A stretch of DNA of 7,577 nt from JBMNKL01 sp050261495 (lineage in GTDB: Bacteria; Bacillota; Clostridia; Acetivibrionales; DTU013), in NCBI GenBank assembly GCA_050261495.1, contig JBLNDI010000083.1, forward strand, positions 1-7,577, written 5' to 3'. Below, piece by piece: positions 1 through 6,799 of this stretch. The notes beneath the pieces were generated by a model, which searched no databases, had not been told where the DNA came from, and saw only the letters and a program-made list of their open reading frames with translations. The number at the start of each line of letters is the position of its first letter. Position 1 is the stretch's first letter. The translations under genes were made by a program, and so were the position numbers.

Positions 1-1350
1 GGCAGCATCCGTCTCCAATTCCTGCAATATTTCCGGCTTGTAATAGGGCAGACCGTCCTTCATTTCGTAGGTTTCCCCTTCCTTGCCGAAGAGGTTGGTC
101 AGCTGGCCTTCGTCGCTCCAGCAATACTGGAAATATCTTATAATTCTTCCCGGGTTTTTAGCATTCTTCGTTACCATTGAGCCAACCCAGCCTGCACCTC
201 TGCCTCCTGCAAACTGAGGATCTTTGCCGTTGTACTTCATGTATTCGAGAGGTATGTATGTCCTTCCTTCATCATTTGTCAGTTTCAGGATCTTGGGATT
301 ATGGCTTTTCCAAATGTCAATAGCAAACCTTCCGGTGACTGCCAATTGCGCCGAATCCACCAGTTCTCCCCAGTTTTCATGCTTCATCGTAAGCAGGTCA
401 ACGCTGATAAGCCCTTCTCTGTATATTTTGTTCAGGAACCTGACTGCTTCTATAAAGTTCGGATTTTCAATTATCAGCTTGATCTTGTCATTCTCAAGGT
501 AAGTATCCCTTCCGTACGTCTCGGGCGCGAAAATTCCTGCAAAGAACTGCATTGTCAGATTGCCTGTCAAGCCCCACTGATTAACATCCAGGGGCGATTC
601 TATGGAGAATGGCTTCAGATCCGGATAATTCGCCTTTATCTGCTTCAGTACTTCCAGCAGTTTATCCGGCGTATCTGTCGAAGGTTTGCCCAAGGCTTCG
701 TAAATTCCTTTCTGTATGAACAAGGGCCTTGCTCCGTGCTTTTCAAGGGATTGTTCATACTCTTCCTTCGTGGTGAAAAATGAAGGCAGGTAATAAAGTT
801 TCCCGTCTTCCTGGTTATGGTATGTTAAAACATCCTCCGGAATCATATCCATCAGTTCGGGGGCATATTGTTCAGCAAGTTCGTTGATCGAGTAAATGTT
901 CCCCGACTGGATAAGCTTCTTGGTCTCCGGCGCATACCATTCAAGAACCATGGCATCGGGCAGTTCATTCGAGGCTATCAGAACATTAAGGTATTCTTTT
1001 TCATTTCCGGTCGGAATTATAATGTTGGGAGTAACACCGGTGGCCTCGGTAATGTATTTTTCCACAAGACTCCCGCGCCAGGGATAGAACGTCCCCCAAG
1101 CCCCGTAGAAGTAGATGTCGAACGTAAATGGAGACGTGTCCTTTTGCCATGACAGCAATTTCTCTTCCCTTTGTGCCTCACCGGTCTTGCTTGCCTGGCT
1201 CGTCCCGGTCTGTCCTTCCGTGGACGCCGCCTCTGATTTTGTACTCTCCTGCTTGGCACTTTCGGCGCCTTTGCCGCAACCCGTCAGTACCAGTGAAAAT
1301 GAGATCAGTAATGCTAACGCTAAACATAGCCTGCGCTGTCTATTTTTCAT
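1..1350 (-). CDS. Extracellular solute-binding lipoprotein of a carbohydrate ABC importer (LplA-like), 3' end cut by window edge
   Basis: The frame is open for 450 codons from ATG at 1350 to the left edge; the stop lies outside. Family members are usually about 500-560 residues, so roughly 50-110 are missing. A basic n-region and hydrophobic stretch (residues 8-21) lead to the lipobox LTGC, with the lipidated Cys at 25. Residues 26-67 are a low-complexity linker rich in Ser, Thr, Glu, Gln, Lys and Ala, the usual tether to the membrane. The mature domain starts with an aromatic cluster (FYGAWGTFYPW, 81-91), followed by KYITEATGV and, further on, SNELPDAM, patterns typical of the large LplA/LipO-type group of family-1 binding proteins. 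It would capture an oligosaccharide or glycoside outside the membrane and deliver it to the two permeases encoded just upstream. It is last of the three transporter genes. The start is fixed by a perfect AGGAGG five bases before ATG. The substrate is unknown. Confidence 0.93.
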   Translation of the reverse strand, partial: MKNRQRRLCLALALLISFSLVLTGCGKGAESAKQESTKSEAASTEGQTGTSQASKTGEAQREEKLLSWQKDTSPFTFDIYFYGAWGTFYPWRGSLVEKYITEATGVTPNIIIPTGNEKEYLNVLIASNELPDAMVLEWYAPETKKLIQSGNIYSINELAEQYAPELMDMIPEDVLTYHNQEDGKLYYLPSFFTTKEEYEQSLEKHGARPLFIQKGIYEALGKPSTDTPDKLLEVLKQIKANYPDLKPFSIESPLDVNQWGLTGNLTMQFFAGIFAPETYGRDTYLENDKIKLIIENPNFIEAVRFLNKIYREGLISVDLLTMKHENWGELVDSAQLAVTGRFAIDIWKSHNPKILKLTNDEGRTYIPLEYMKYNGKDPQFAGGRGAGWVGSMVTKNAKNPGRIIRYFQYCWSDEGQLTNLFGKEGETYEMKDGLPYYKPEILQELETDAA

Positions 1351-1355
1351 ATTAT

Positions 1356-1361
1356 CCTCCT
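1356..1361 (-). promoter_or_regulatory. Perfect Shine-Dalgarno site of the binding-protein gene
   Basis: AGGAGG on the minus strand with a 5-nt spacer (ATAAT) before ATG at 1350. It is the strongest ribosome binding site in the window; the other genes have weaker or longer-spaced sites. This fits the need for more binding protein than permease. Confidence 0.88.
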
Positions 1362-1388
1362 CCCATAAAAATTATTTCTTATATTGAT

Positions 1389-1406
1389 CCGGTTTGAATA
1401 AACCGG
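1389..1406 (-). repeat. Intergenic hairpin between second permease and binding-protein gene
   Basis: Perfect 7-bp inverted repeat CCGGTTT / AAACCGG with a 4-nt loop, in the 72-nt gap between the permease stop and the next start. In the minus-strand transcript it is followed by mixed A/U sequence without a clean U-run, so it does not look like a full intrinsic terminator. By analogy with other ABC operons it may be an mRNA-stabilising or processing element that protects the binding-protein message. That role is inference; the inverted repeat itself is seen. Confidence 0.55.
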
Positions 1407-1422
1407 TATAAGCCTTGTAAAT

Positions 1423-2301
1423 TCATCCTTTCAATGATCCTATCATAATGCCCTTGACAAAATACCTTTGCAAAAACGGGTACGCTACCGCAATCGGAAA
1501 GGCGGTAATCACCATTGTGGCAAGCCGCACGGATTTCGAGGTTACACTCAGCGTGGATACGTAAGCCGACGCCGCCACGTTGATATTTGTGGACTGGATC
1601 GATTTAACCAGGTATTGCTGCAATGTCTCCAGCTTTCTGCCGCCGTACAAAAGCGCGTCAAACCATGAATTCCAGTGCCAGACCCCGTTAAACAGCACAA
1701 CCGTTGCCAATATGGGAGTTGAAATCGGAAGAATAAGTTTAAGAAAGATTACTATGTCATTAGCCCCGTCAATCCTTGCGGATTCTTCTATTTCAATCGA
1801 TATTTCCCTGAAAAACGACATCATGATAAATGCATTAAAAGCGCTGAACAAGTTGGGGATTATGAATACGAGGAAATTCCCCTGCAGCTTGAGACCGTGG
1901 GCAACAAGCAGGTAGGTCGGAATAAGTCCTCCGCTGAAATACATGGTAATCAGCGCCATTGTAATAAAAAACCGCCGTCCCAGGAGCCGTCTTTTTGAAA
2001 TGCCGTATGCGAATGCCGCTGTAAACAGCACTGCCGAAATACTTCCGATAACCGTGCGCGATACGGTAATGAACGCGGCCTTCAATATGTCCTTATCCTG
2101 GAGGATATAAGCGTAATTGACTATGGAAAATTTCCTTGGAATCAGGAATACCGGACCGTTCATTAAGTCCAGGGGTTCGTTTAACGACGATATGATTACA
2201 TAATAAAAAGGATATAATGTTATTAATATAACCAGGTACATGATAATCATGTTAAACAGGTTGAAAACACTATCTCCGGATACGCTGAAAGTCCTGCGCA
2301 T
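1423..2301 (-). CDS. Carbohydrate ABC transporter permease, LplC/YtcP type (MalG/UgpE-like)
   Basis: A 292-aa integral membrane protein, a normal length for the family. The N-terminus has the usual cytoplasmic lead and first membrane helix (about residues 12-36, FNLFNMIIMYLVILITLYPF). This is followed by the periplasmic-side segment SSLNEPLDLMNGPVFLIPRK, typical of the YtcP/LplC group, and five further hydrophobic segments. The ATPase-docking loop is present as EESARIDGA, with the EAA-motif Glu at 173 and the conserved Gly at 179 (ESA instead of EAA, a common variant), followed by LPISTP. It should form a heterodimeric channel with the LplB-type permease encoded 12 nt upstream. ATG at 2301 follows a G-rich ribosome binding site. 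It ends SLKG followed by TGA, close to family C-termini. Confidence is high for family, low for substrate. Confidence 0.95.
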   Translation of the reverse strand: MRRTFSVSGDSVFNLFNMIIMYLVILITLYPFYYVIISSLNEPLDLMNGPVFLIPRKFSIVNYAYILQDKDILKAAFITVSRTVIGSISAVLFTAAFAYGISKRRLLGRRFFITMALITMYFSGGLIPTYLLVAHGLKLQGNFLVFIIPNLFSAFNAFIMMSFFREISIEIEESARIDGANDIVIFLKLILPISTPILATVVLFNGVWHWNSWFDALLYGGRKLETLQQYLVKSIQSTNINVAASAYVSTLSVTSKSVRLATMVITAFPIAVAYPFLQRYFVKGIMIGSLKG

Positions 2302-2307
2302 CGTCGT

Positions 2308-2314
2308 CCCCCCC
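2308..2314 (-). promoter_or_regulatory. Poly-G ribosome binding site of the second permease
   Basis: A run of seven G on the minus strand, its first base being the last base of the upstream TAG stop, with 6 nt (ACGACG) before ATG at 2301. It is the only purine-rich stretch available as a Shine-Dalgarno site in this 12-nt spacer. It can pair with the CC-rich part of the 16S 3' end but lacks the usual A's. Confidence 0.6.
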
Positions 2315-3279
2315 TAGTACAAGCTTTCGCCGGTCAGTTTTTTAGACAGGAAATTTGAGCTTGTCAGAAGTATAACGGCCGCTATTGACCTGAACAAGCC
2401 CACAGCTGTCGCATAAGAATACCTTGCCGTAATAATTCCCATCTTGTAGGTATAAGTATCAATTATCTCGGTTGCGTCCTGGATAATGGAATTAGACAAA
2501 AGGTACATCTGCTCGAATAAGCCGAAATTAGCGCTGATCAGCCCTCCTATGCTGAATATGAGCAGGATGACGACGGTGGGTTTTATCAGCGGCAAAGTAA
2601 TATACCATATGCGTGCAAACCTTTTAGCCCCGTCGACTATGGCCGCCTCATACAAACTCGGGTCTATGCTGGTTATTGCCGCTATGTATATTATTGAATT
2701 CCATCCAAACGATTTCCACAGGTGCGACAGCACAACCACGGGCGGCACAAAACTCTCTGTTGCAAGAAAAGGAAATGGGTTATCAATAAGATTAAGGTTC
2801 AGCAAAAGCCTGTTCACTATTCCGTCTTCCACGGCAAATATCTCGTATATAAAGCCTATTACAAAAACCCATGAAATAAAATGGGGAAGATAGCTCACCG
2901 TTTGAACGAACTTCTTAAACCTGATATTTACAAGCTCATTCAGCAGTAAGGCAAAAATTATCGGCGTCGGGAATCCAGCGATAAGGTTCATTAGGCTGTA
3001 ATAAATGGTATTAGCCAACGAATAGAGAAAATATTTATCGGAGAATGCTTCGATAAAGTTATCCAACCCGACCCACGGGCTCTTTATAAAACCCTGCAGA
3101 GGGCCGAGAAAAGGATTGTATTCCTTAAATGAAATAATAAGGCCCATCATGGGAATATAATTGAATATCAGCATCCATAACGCTACAGGAATCACCAATA
3201 TCATTAAATACCGCTGTTCCCAAAACCTTTTAGCAAGCGACGTCTTTTTTTTAGTTGAGAGCGACAATTCCCTGTCCAT
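2314..3279 (-). CDS. Carbohydrate ABC transporter permease, LplB type (MalF/UgpA-like)
   Basis: A 321-aa inner-membrane protein, usual length for the LplB group. A basic cytoplasmic tail (residues 1-23) precedes the first membrane helix (about 24-50, ending FNYIPMMGLIISF). Next comes the signature region FKEYNPFLG and then WVGLDNF, characteristic of LplB-type permeases. Further hydrophobic segments follow, and the ATPase-contact loop YEAAIVDGA contains Glu211 and Gly217, then ITLPLIKP. The C-terminus (SNFLSKKLTGESLY) also resembles the family. It would pair with the following permease to form the translocation pore. It is the first gene behind the predicted promoter at 3314-3342, so the three transporter genes can be expressed apart from the regulators. 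ATG at 3279 is chosen because AAAGGTG lies 7 nt upstream and the next methionines fall inside the first membrane helix. Confidence 0.95.
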   Translation of the reverse strand: MDRELSLSTKKKTSLAKRFWEQRYLMILVIPVALWMLIFNYIPMMGLIISFKEYNPFLGPLQGFIKSPWVGLDNFIEAFSDKYFLYSLANTIYYSLMNLIAGFPTPIIFALLLNELVNIRFKKFVQTVSYLPHFISWVFVIGFIYEIFAVEDGIVNRLLLNLNLIDNPFPFLATESFVPPVVVLSHLWKSFGWNSIIYIAAITSIDPSLYEAAIVDGAKRFARIWYITLPLIKPTVVILLIFSIGGLISANFGLFEQMYLLSNSIIQDATEIIDTYTYKMGIITARYSYATAVGLFRSIAAVILLTSSNFLSKKLTGESLY

Positions 3280-3286
3280 AGATGTG

Positions 3287-3293
3287 CACCTTT
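3287..3293 (-). promoter_or_regulatory. Ribosome binding site of the first permease
   Basis: AAAGGTG on the minus strand, 7 nt before ATG at 3279. Moderate match to the Shine-Dalgarno consensus. It overlaps the distal arm of the imperfect inverted repeat at 3286-3327. Confidence 0.65.
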
Positions 3294-3294
3294 C

Positions 3295-3306
3295 TAAAAC
3301 GTTTCA
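3295..3306 (-). promoter_or_regulatory. Candidate operator: near-palindrome TGAAACGTTTTA at the start site
   Basis: A 12-bp sequence on the minus strand, one base away from the perfect palindrome TGAAACGTTTCA. Palindromes with a central CG like this are typical of LacI-family operators. It lies 7 nt downstream of the -10 box, where a bound repressor would block initiation. It does not fit a CcpA cre site well: the TG is one base too close to the central CG and the right half is poor. Candidate only. Confidence 0.35.
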
Positions 3307-3313
3307 CAATTTA

Positions 3314-3342
3314 ATTATAGAAAGTGCCAATGACAGGGTCAA
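3314..3342 (-). promoter_or_regulatory. Sigma-A type promoter of the transporter genes
   Basis: Minus-strand -35 TTGACC (3342-3337) and a perfect -10 TATAAT (3319-3314), separated by 17 nt. The predicted start is near 3307, giving a leader of about 28 nt before the first permease. An AT-rich stretch directly upstream of the -35 could act as an UP element. The promoter sits fully in the gap after the kinase stop. No terminator-like hairpin separates the kinase gene from it, so read-through from the regulatory genes is also possible. Confidence 0.8.
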
Positions 3343-3344
3343 TT

Positions 3345-3371
3345 TTAAAAATCAACGCTTATATTAAAAAT
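3345..3371 (-). repeat. Direct repeat ATTTTTAA with 19-bp period upstream of the -35
   Basis: On the minus strand ATTTTTAA occurs at 3371-3364 and again at 3352-3345, and both copies share a following nAT. The first copy includes the kinase stop codon and the second almost touches the -35 box. AraC-type activators often bind two direct repeats about two helical turns apart beside the -35, which fits the YesN-type regulator encoded upstream. The motif is AT-rich and could be chance or an UP element. Confidence 0.3.
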
Positions 3372-5181
3372 TAGGAAACATTGAATATTTGGGTATGACA
3401 ATGCTTGCCGAGCATCCAATGCCCGGACGGCTTGCAATGGTGACACTCCCCTTCTCTCCGTATACCGCTTTTATGCGTTCCATAACATTTTGAATGGCAT
3501 AGCCGCTTTCTCTCCTTTTAGTGATTTCACCCCTGTTTATGCTTTCCAGGGTTTCCCTTCTCATGCCTACGCCATCATCGATTATTGTGAAATGAAGATA
3601 TTCTTCATCCTGCCTGAGCCTCACGACCATTGTTCCTTTGCAATCTTTCGGCGCTATTCCATGGTTAATGGCATTCTCGGCTATGGGCTGAAGTATGATC
3701 TTGATCATCCTGTGCCTGAAAGCTGCCTCATCAAGGTCGTATTCCACCTGGAACATGTTGTCGAAACGTATTTTTTCAATTTCCACGTACGCCTTGAGAA
3801 GGTTGATTTCGTCCTCAACGGTAATTACCGAATTGCCCTTGCTTAAAACCAGCCTGTAGAATTTTGACATTTGGCAAGACATATTATCAATATTATCCGC
3901 GTTTATCCTTCTTGCCATCCAGGATATCGTAGAAAGGGCATTATATAAAAAATGCGGGTTTATTTGCGCTTCCAGGGCCTTCAGCTCCGATTCCTTTTCC
4001 ATGATCTGCGCTTTATATACCCGTTCAATCAATTCATGAATCCTTTCGGTCATAAGATTGAAGCTTTCCGCCAATTCTCCGAATTCATCCCGGGTTTCCG
4101 TATGCATTTTGATGTTGATGTTCCCCGCCCGCACCGATTTAAGCACTTTAACCAGCGTTTTCAACCTCCTTGTGAGGCGGTCGGAAACAAAATGAATAAG
4201 CGCCCCCGATAAGAAAAGCGCCGCAATAATCACGCCGGTAATTATTGTTCCGTAATCCGGGTTTCCTTTTGTTAAATTTTCCAGCGGAGTCACTCCCACA
4301 AGATAGCACCCGATGATGTCCAGCGGAATGGATGCGGCTACCAGCTGTCCGCTATCAAATGCCATAACCTCATTCAGATTTTTTTCCACGGAAAAGGCTG
4401 TCATTATGCCTGATTTGACATTTTCCGGCAGGCTGTCATATTTATTCTCGAAAATAATATTTCCATTTTCATCGTATACCAGGTAATATTCAATTATCTC
4501 CCTGTCGCTGTCCAGTATTTCAAACATGTTCTTCAGCGAAATTTCCACTTCCAATATCCCTACGCAGCTTTTGTCCCTGAACGATAAAAGCTTGCGGCAC
4601 AGCGAAAATACCTTTTCCGTTTTCATGTCGGACCTTTCCGTTATTGAATCATGGCTGGGCCTCCAAATCTTTACCGTGCTGTCGTTGGACAGCAGCGTCC
4701 CGCACCATTCGCTCCCGCTGACCTCTTTCAAATGATATATGCCGTTCCACGAGTGGGGAAACGTCATGTTCGAGACATACAGCACGGCGTTGAAAACATT
4801 CCTGTTTTGCACGGTATAGCCTTCAAACAGCGGGGAAAAGTAATAAACATAGTTTTCATATCCCTGGAGATTGTTCTGAAAAGGCTCTTCCAGGTATGTA
4901 AGAATTTGAGGGTTATACGCAATCGAGATAGAGGTCCTCTCAATACTGTCAATCTTCTGGTTGATAAACTCCCTTATCTGGATAAGATACTGCTTTGCCA
5001 GCAGCTTGGATTGGTTGTTAACCGATTTCATGGTGCTGATGTTAATATAAATACCGGTGATGATAATAGGCAATGCAATAATAATAAAATATGCCAGCGT
5101 AAATTTCCATGATATCCGCATATTGCCGAAAAAACAAAGAATCTTCCTGTAAATTTCAAACAATTTGTTTTTTCTCCGCAT
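3364..5181 (-). CDS. YesM-type sensor histidine kinase
   Basis: A 605-aa membrane kinase of normal length for the YesM group. The first membrane helix is at about 27-49 and the second at about 312-332, enclosing a 260-residue extracytoplasmic region with Cache-like features (start SIERTSISIAYNPQILTYLE, later VGILEVEISL). A HAMP segment (about 333-385) contains ETRDEFGELAESFNLM. The His_kinase segment has INPHFLYN with the phospho-acceptor His410. The ATPase domain has an N-box Asn503 (ENAINHG) and a G1 box DDGVG (535-539). The G2 box reads SGYAIQNV (559-566), with Ala562 where Gly is common. It should autophosphorylate on a signal outside the cell and pass the phosphate to the response regulator encoded just upstream, whose 3' end it overlaps by 26 nt. 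The likely signal is a sugar or the loaded binding protein of this locus. ATG at 5181 has AGGAGAGG 10 nt before it. Confidence 0.95.
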   Translation of the reverse strand: MRRKNKLFEIYRKILCFFGNMRISWKFTLAYFIIIALPIIITGIYINISTMKSVNNQSKLLAKQYLIQIREFINQKIDSIERTSISIAYNPQILTYLEEPFQNNLQGYENYVYYFSPLFEGYTVQNRNVFNAVLYVSNMTFPHSWNGIYHLKEVSGSEWCGTLLSNDSTVKIWRPSHDSITERSDMKTEKVFSLCRKLLSFRDKSCVGILEVEISLKNMFEILDSDREIIEYYLVYDENGNIIFENKYDSLPENVKSGIMTAFSVEKNLNEVMAFDSGQLVAASIPLDIIGCYLVGVTPLENLTKGNPDYGTIITGVIIAALFLSGALIHFVSDRLTRRLKTLVKVLKSVRAGNINIKMHTETRDEFGELAESFNLMTERIHELIERVYKAQIMEKESELKALEAQINPHFLYNALSTISWMARRINADNIDNMSCQMSKFYRLVLSKGNSVITVEDEINLLKAYVEIEKIRFDNMFQVEYDLDEAAFRHRMIKIILQPIAENAINHGIAPKDCKGTMVVRLRQDEEYLHFTIIDDGVGMRRETLESINRGEITKRRESGYAIQNVMERIKAVYGEKGSVTIASRPGIGCSASIVIPKYSMFPNF

Positions 5182-6799
5182 CCCGGCAGAACCTCTCCTG
5201 GTATTCCGCAGGGCTTAACCCCTGCGTTTTTTTAAATACTGTGCAAAAATATGAAACATTAACAAATCCGACCGCCCCGGCTATGTCCGCTATGCTGCCC
5301 GACCTTGAAATTAGCAGCTCCTTTGCTTTTTTCATCCTGAAATCAGTCAGAAATTCCGTAAAACTCTTGCCGGCATGCTGCTTGAACAGACTGCCCAGGT
5401 AATTCGGCGAAAGTCCCAGCCTAAAGGCTATGGCCTCAACGCCGATGCCGCACATGTACTCCTTTTCAATAATATCCATCACCTTATCGATGATATATTC
5501 CGCCTTCTTGTTTTTTTTCTCCAGATAACAATGATTTACGCGAACCAGGAACTCCCGGAGCCATTTTTCCGCGTCCTCCAGTTTTAAAAACCTGTGCAGC
5601 ATGCCCAGCACGTCTTCGCTTAATATATCAAAATCATTCAGGCAACCGTCGCCGCTTGCGAGCAATATTGAAACCTCGCCTATCAGGTTGGCGAAATAAT
5701 TGCAGACAACGCTTTTTTCAGCATGATTGCCCCGGATATATTCAAACAGCTCTTCCAATAAAGCAAGAATCTCCTGCGGCCCCGATGAGACAACCGCATT
5801 GAGTATTTTTTTTGCATATGCGGCGGTAGAGAATAAAAACTCGTTGACCCGAAGCTCACACTCTCCTTCTTTTAAGGGTAAATCATCAAAAAAGAGAATT
5901 TCCTCATCTTTCAAAAAGAATATCCTGTCGAGCGCCGTTCTTGCCTGCTGGAAAGATTCGGCGCATTTTGTCAGCGTTGGCGCCGCCGAACCCACTCCTA
6001 TAACATATTTAGGCGTATCGATTCCGCAATATGCCGCATGTATCCTCTGAACAGCTTCATTTATCGAGTTCCTGCCTTTCCCTCTCGTTGGCAGGCATAT
6101 GATAATTTCGAAGTTCTCGGTCTCATTCTGCGCCGTTATTCCCTCGATACCGACGGCGCTCCTTGTCAGCTTGTAGATATTTCTGAAATGGGCCTGCTTT
6201 TCATATAATCCTTTATCCTTGAAAGAACATATAATGTCAAATTTAATTATCATGGCCATTATTTCGGCGTCGTGAAAAGATATGTCCAGGCTTGCCGCCA
6301 TATCGGGGCTTTTGTTATGAGCATTGCCTTCTATAATACTTAGCAGGTATCTCTCCCTTCCCTTGTATACTTCCTCGGAAAGCTGGCGCTTTAGAGCATG
6401 TATGTACTCGTTCTGCTTATTTTCCCGGTATATGCCGCCGGTTGTCTTTTTCAAGGCGTCAAGCAAATCATCTTTCTGAACGGGCTTGAGCAGGTAATCG
6501 CAAACACCGAGCCGGATTGCATTTCTTGCATATTCAAAATCATCATAGCCGGTGATGATAATAACTCTGCAATTCGGCAATAAGCGTTTAACATTCTCGG
6601 ATAATTCCAGGCCATTCATAATCGGCATCCTGATATCGGTAATAATAATATCGGGCAAATACTCTTTTGCCATTTTAAGACCCTGGACTCCGTTTGACGC
6701 GGTACCGACAATATTTATCCCCATTTCGGACCAGTCCAGGAAATCAGCCAGCCCTTCTCTCTCCCATTTCTCATCTTCGACTATCAGCAGCTTATACAC
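5156..6799 (-). CDS. YesN-type response regulator (REC - degenerate GGDEF-like - AraC HTH)
   Basis: A 547-aa cytoplasmic regulator. The REC domain (about 1-125) has the acidic pocket Glu8/Asp9/Glu10, phospho-acceptor Asp55 in TDIRMP, Thr83 and Lys105 in LLKP. The middle part (about 140-420) resembles the degenerate GGDEF-like domain of YesN proteins, with VIGVGSAAPTLTKCAESFQQ and then ARTALDRIFFL. The C-terminal AraC domain (about 433-540) carries two HTHs, with LSPNYLGSLFKQHAGKSFTE in the first half and VGFVNVSYFCTVFKKTQG plus LSPAEYQERF in the second. Once phosphorylated by the adjacent kinase it should bind DNA and activate transcription; the transporter promoter is the natural target. The start is GTG at 6799, needed to give the complete first beta strand (YKLLIVEDE), with AAAGGA 10 nt upstream. 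It overlaps the preceding gene by 8 nt and the kinase gene by 26 nt. Confidence 0.96.
   Translation of the reverse strand: MYKLLIVEDEKWEREGLADFLDWSEMGINIVGTASNGVQGLKMAKEYLPDIIITDIRMPIMNGLELSENVKRLLPNCRVIIITGYDDFEYARNAIRLGVCDYLLKPVQKDDLLDALKKTTGGIYRENKQNEYIHALKRQLSEEVYKGRERYLLSIIEGNAHNKSPDMAASLDISFHDAEIMAMIIKFDIICSFKDKGLYEKQAHFRNIYKLTRSAVGIEGITAQNETENFEIIICLPTRGKGRNSINEAVQRIHAAYCGIDTPKYVIGVGSAAPTLTKCAESFQQARTALDRIFFLKDEEILFFDDLPLKEGECELRVNEFLFSTAAYAKKILNAVVSSGPQEILALLEELFEYIRGNHAEKSVVCNYFANLIGEVSILLASGDGCLNDFDILSEDVLGMLHRFLKLEDAEKWLREFLVRVNHCYLEKKNKKAEYIIDKVMDIIEKEYMCGIGVEAIAFRLGLSPNYLGSLFKQHAGKSFTEFLTDFRMKKAKELLISRSGSIADIAGAVGFVNVSYFCTVFKKTQGLSPAEYQERFCRDAEKKQIV
5192..5199 (-). promoter_or_regulatory. 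Ribosome binding site of the kinase gene inside the response-regulator gene
   Basis: AGGAGAGG on the minus strand, 10 nt before ATG at 5181 and within the last codons of the response regulator. It supports this start despite the 26-nt overlap and suggests translational coupling. Confidence 0.65.

Larger units (their letters stand above)
3286..3327 (-). repeat. Imperfect inverted repeat spanning -10, start site and ribosome binding site
   Basis: The plus-strand arm GCACCTTTCTAAAA (3286-3299) matches the reverse complement of 3315-3327 (GCACTTTCTATAA), with one extra C and one mismatch. The centre is near 3306, at the predicted transcription start. One arm covers most of the -10 box, so the full structure cannot form in the mRNA started there. 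It is more plausible as a DNA-level protein site. No regulator can be assigned. Confidence 0.45.

Noticed and set aside
301..783. Plus-strand 160-aa open frame
   Set aside because: It lies antisense to the binding-protein gene, whose frame is continuous with a lipobox and family motifs. The plus-strand translation has no recognisable domain.
1017..1259. Minus-strand 80-aa Arg/Pro-rich open frame
   Set aside because: It is an out-of-frame shadow inside the binding-protein gene. The real frame reads through the same region without a break, so no frameshift is needed.
1352..1366. Four-codon leader frame (ATG, three GGA, TAA) overlapping the Shine-Dalgarno of the binding-protein gene
   Set aside because: Its codons are simply the purine-rich ribosome binding site, and it has no upstream site of its own. 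Chance is the simplest explanation.
1389..1406. Hairpin as an intrinsic terminator after the second permease
   Set aside because: The stem is only 7 bp with 4 G-C pairs and no uninterrupted U-run follows. A terminator here would also cut the binding-protein gene off from the transporter promoter.
1366..1422. Separate promoter for the binding-protein gene
   Set aside because: TTTACA and AT-rich hexamers occur, but no pair has acceptable spacing and consensus together.
3292..3307. CcpA cre site at the transporter start
   Set aside because: Placed on the central CG, the left TG is out of register by one base and the right half lacks CA, so it fits a generic LacI-type operator better than cre.
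4651..5112. Plus-strand 153-aa open frame
   Set aside because: It is antisense to the kinase sensor domain, with no start-site signal or recognisable motif.
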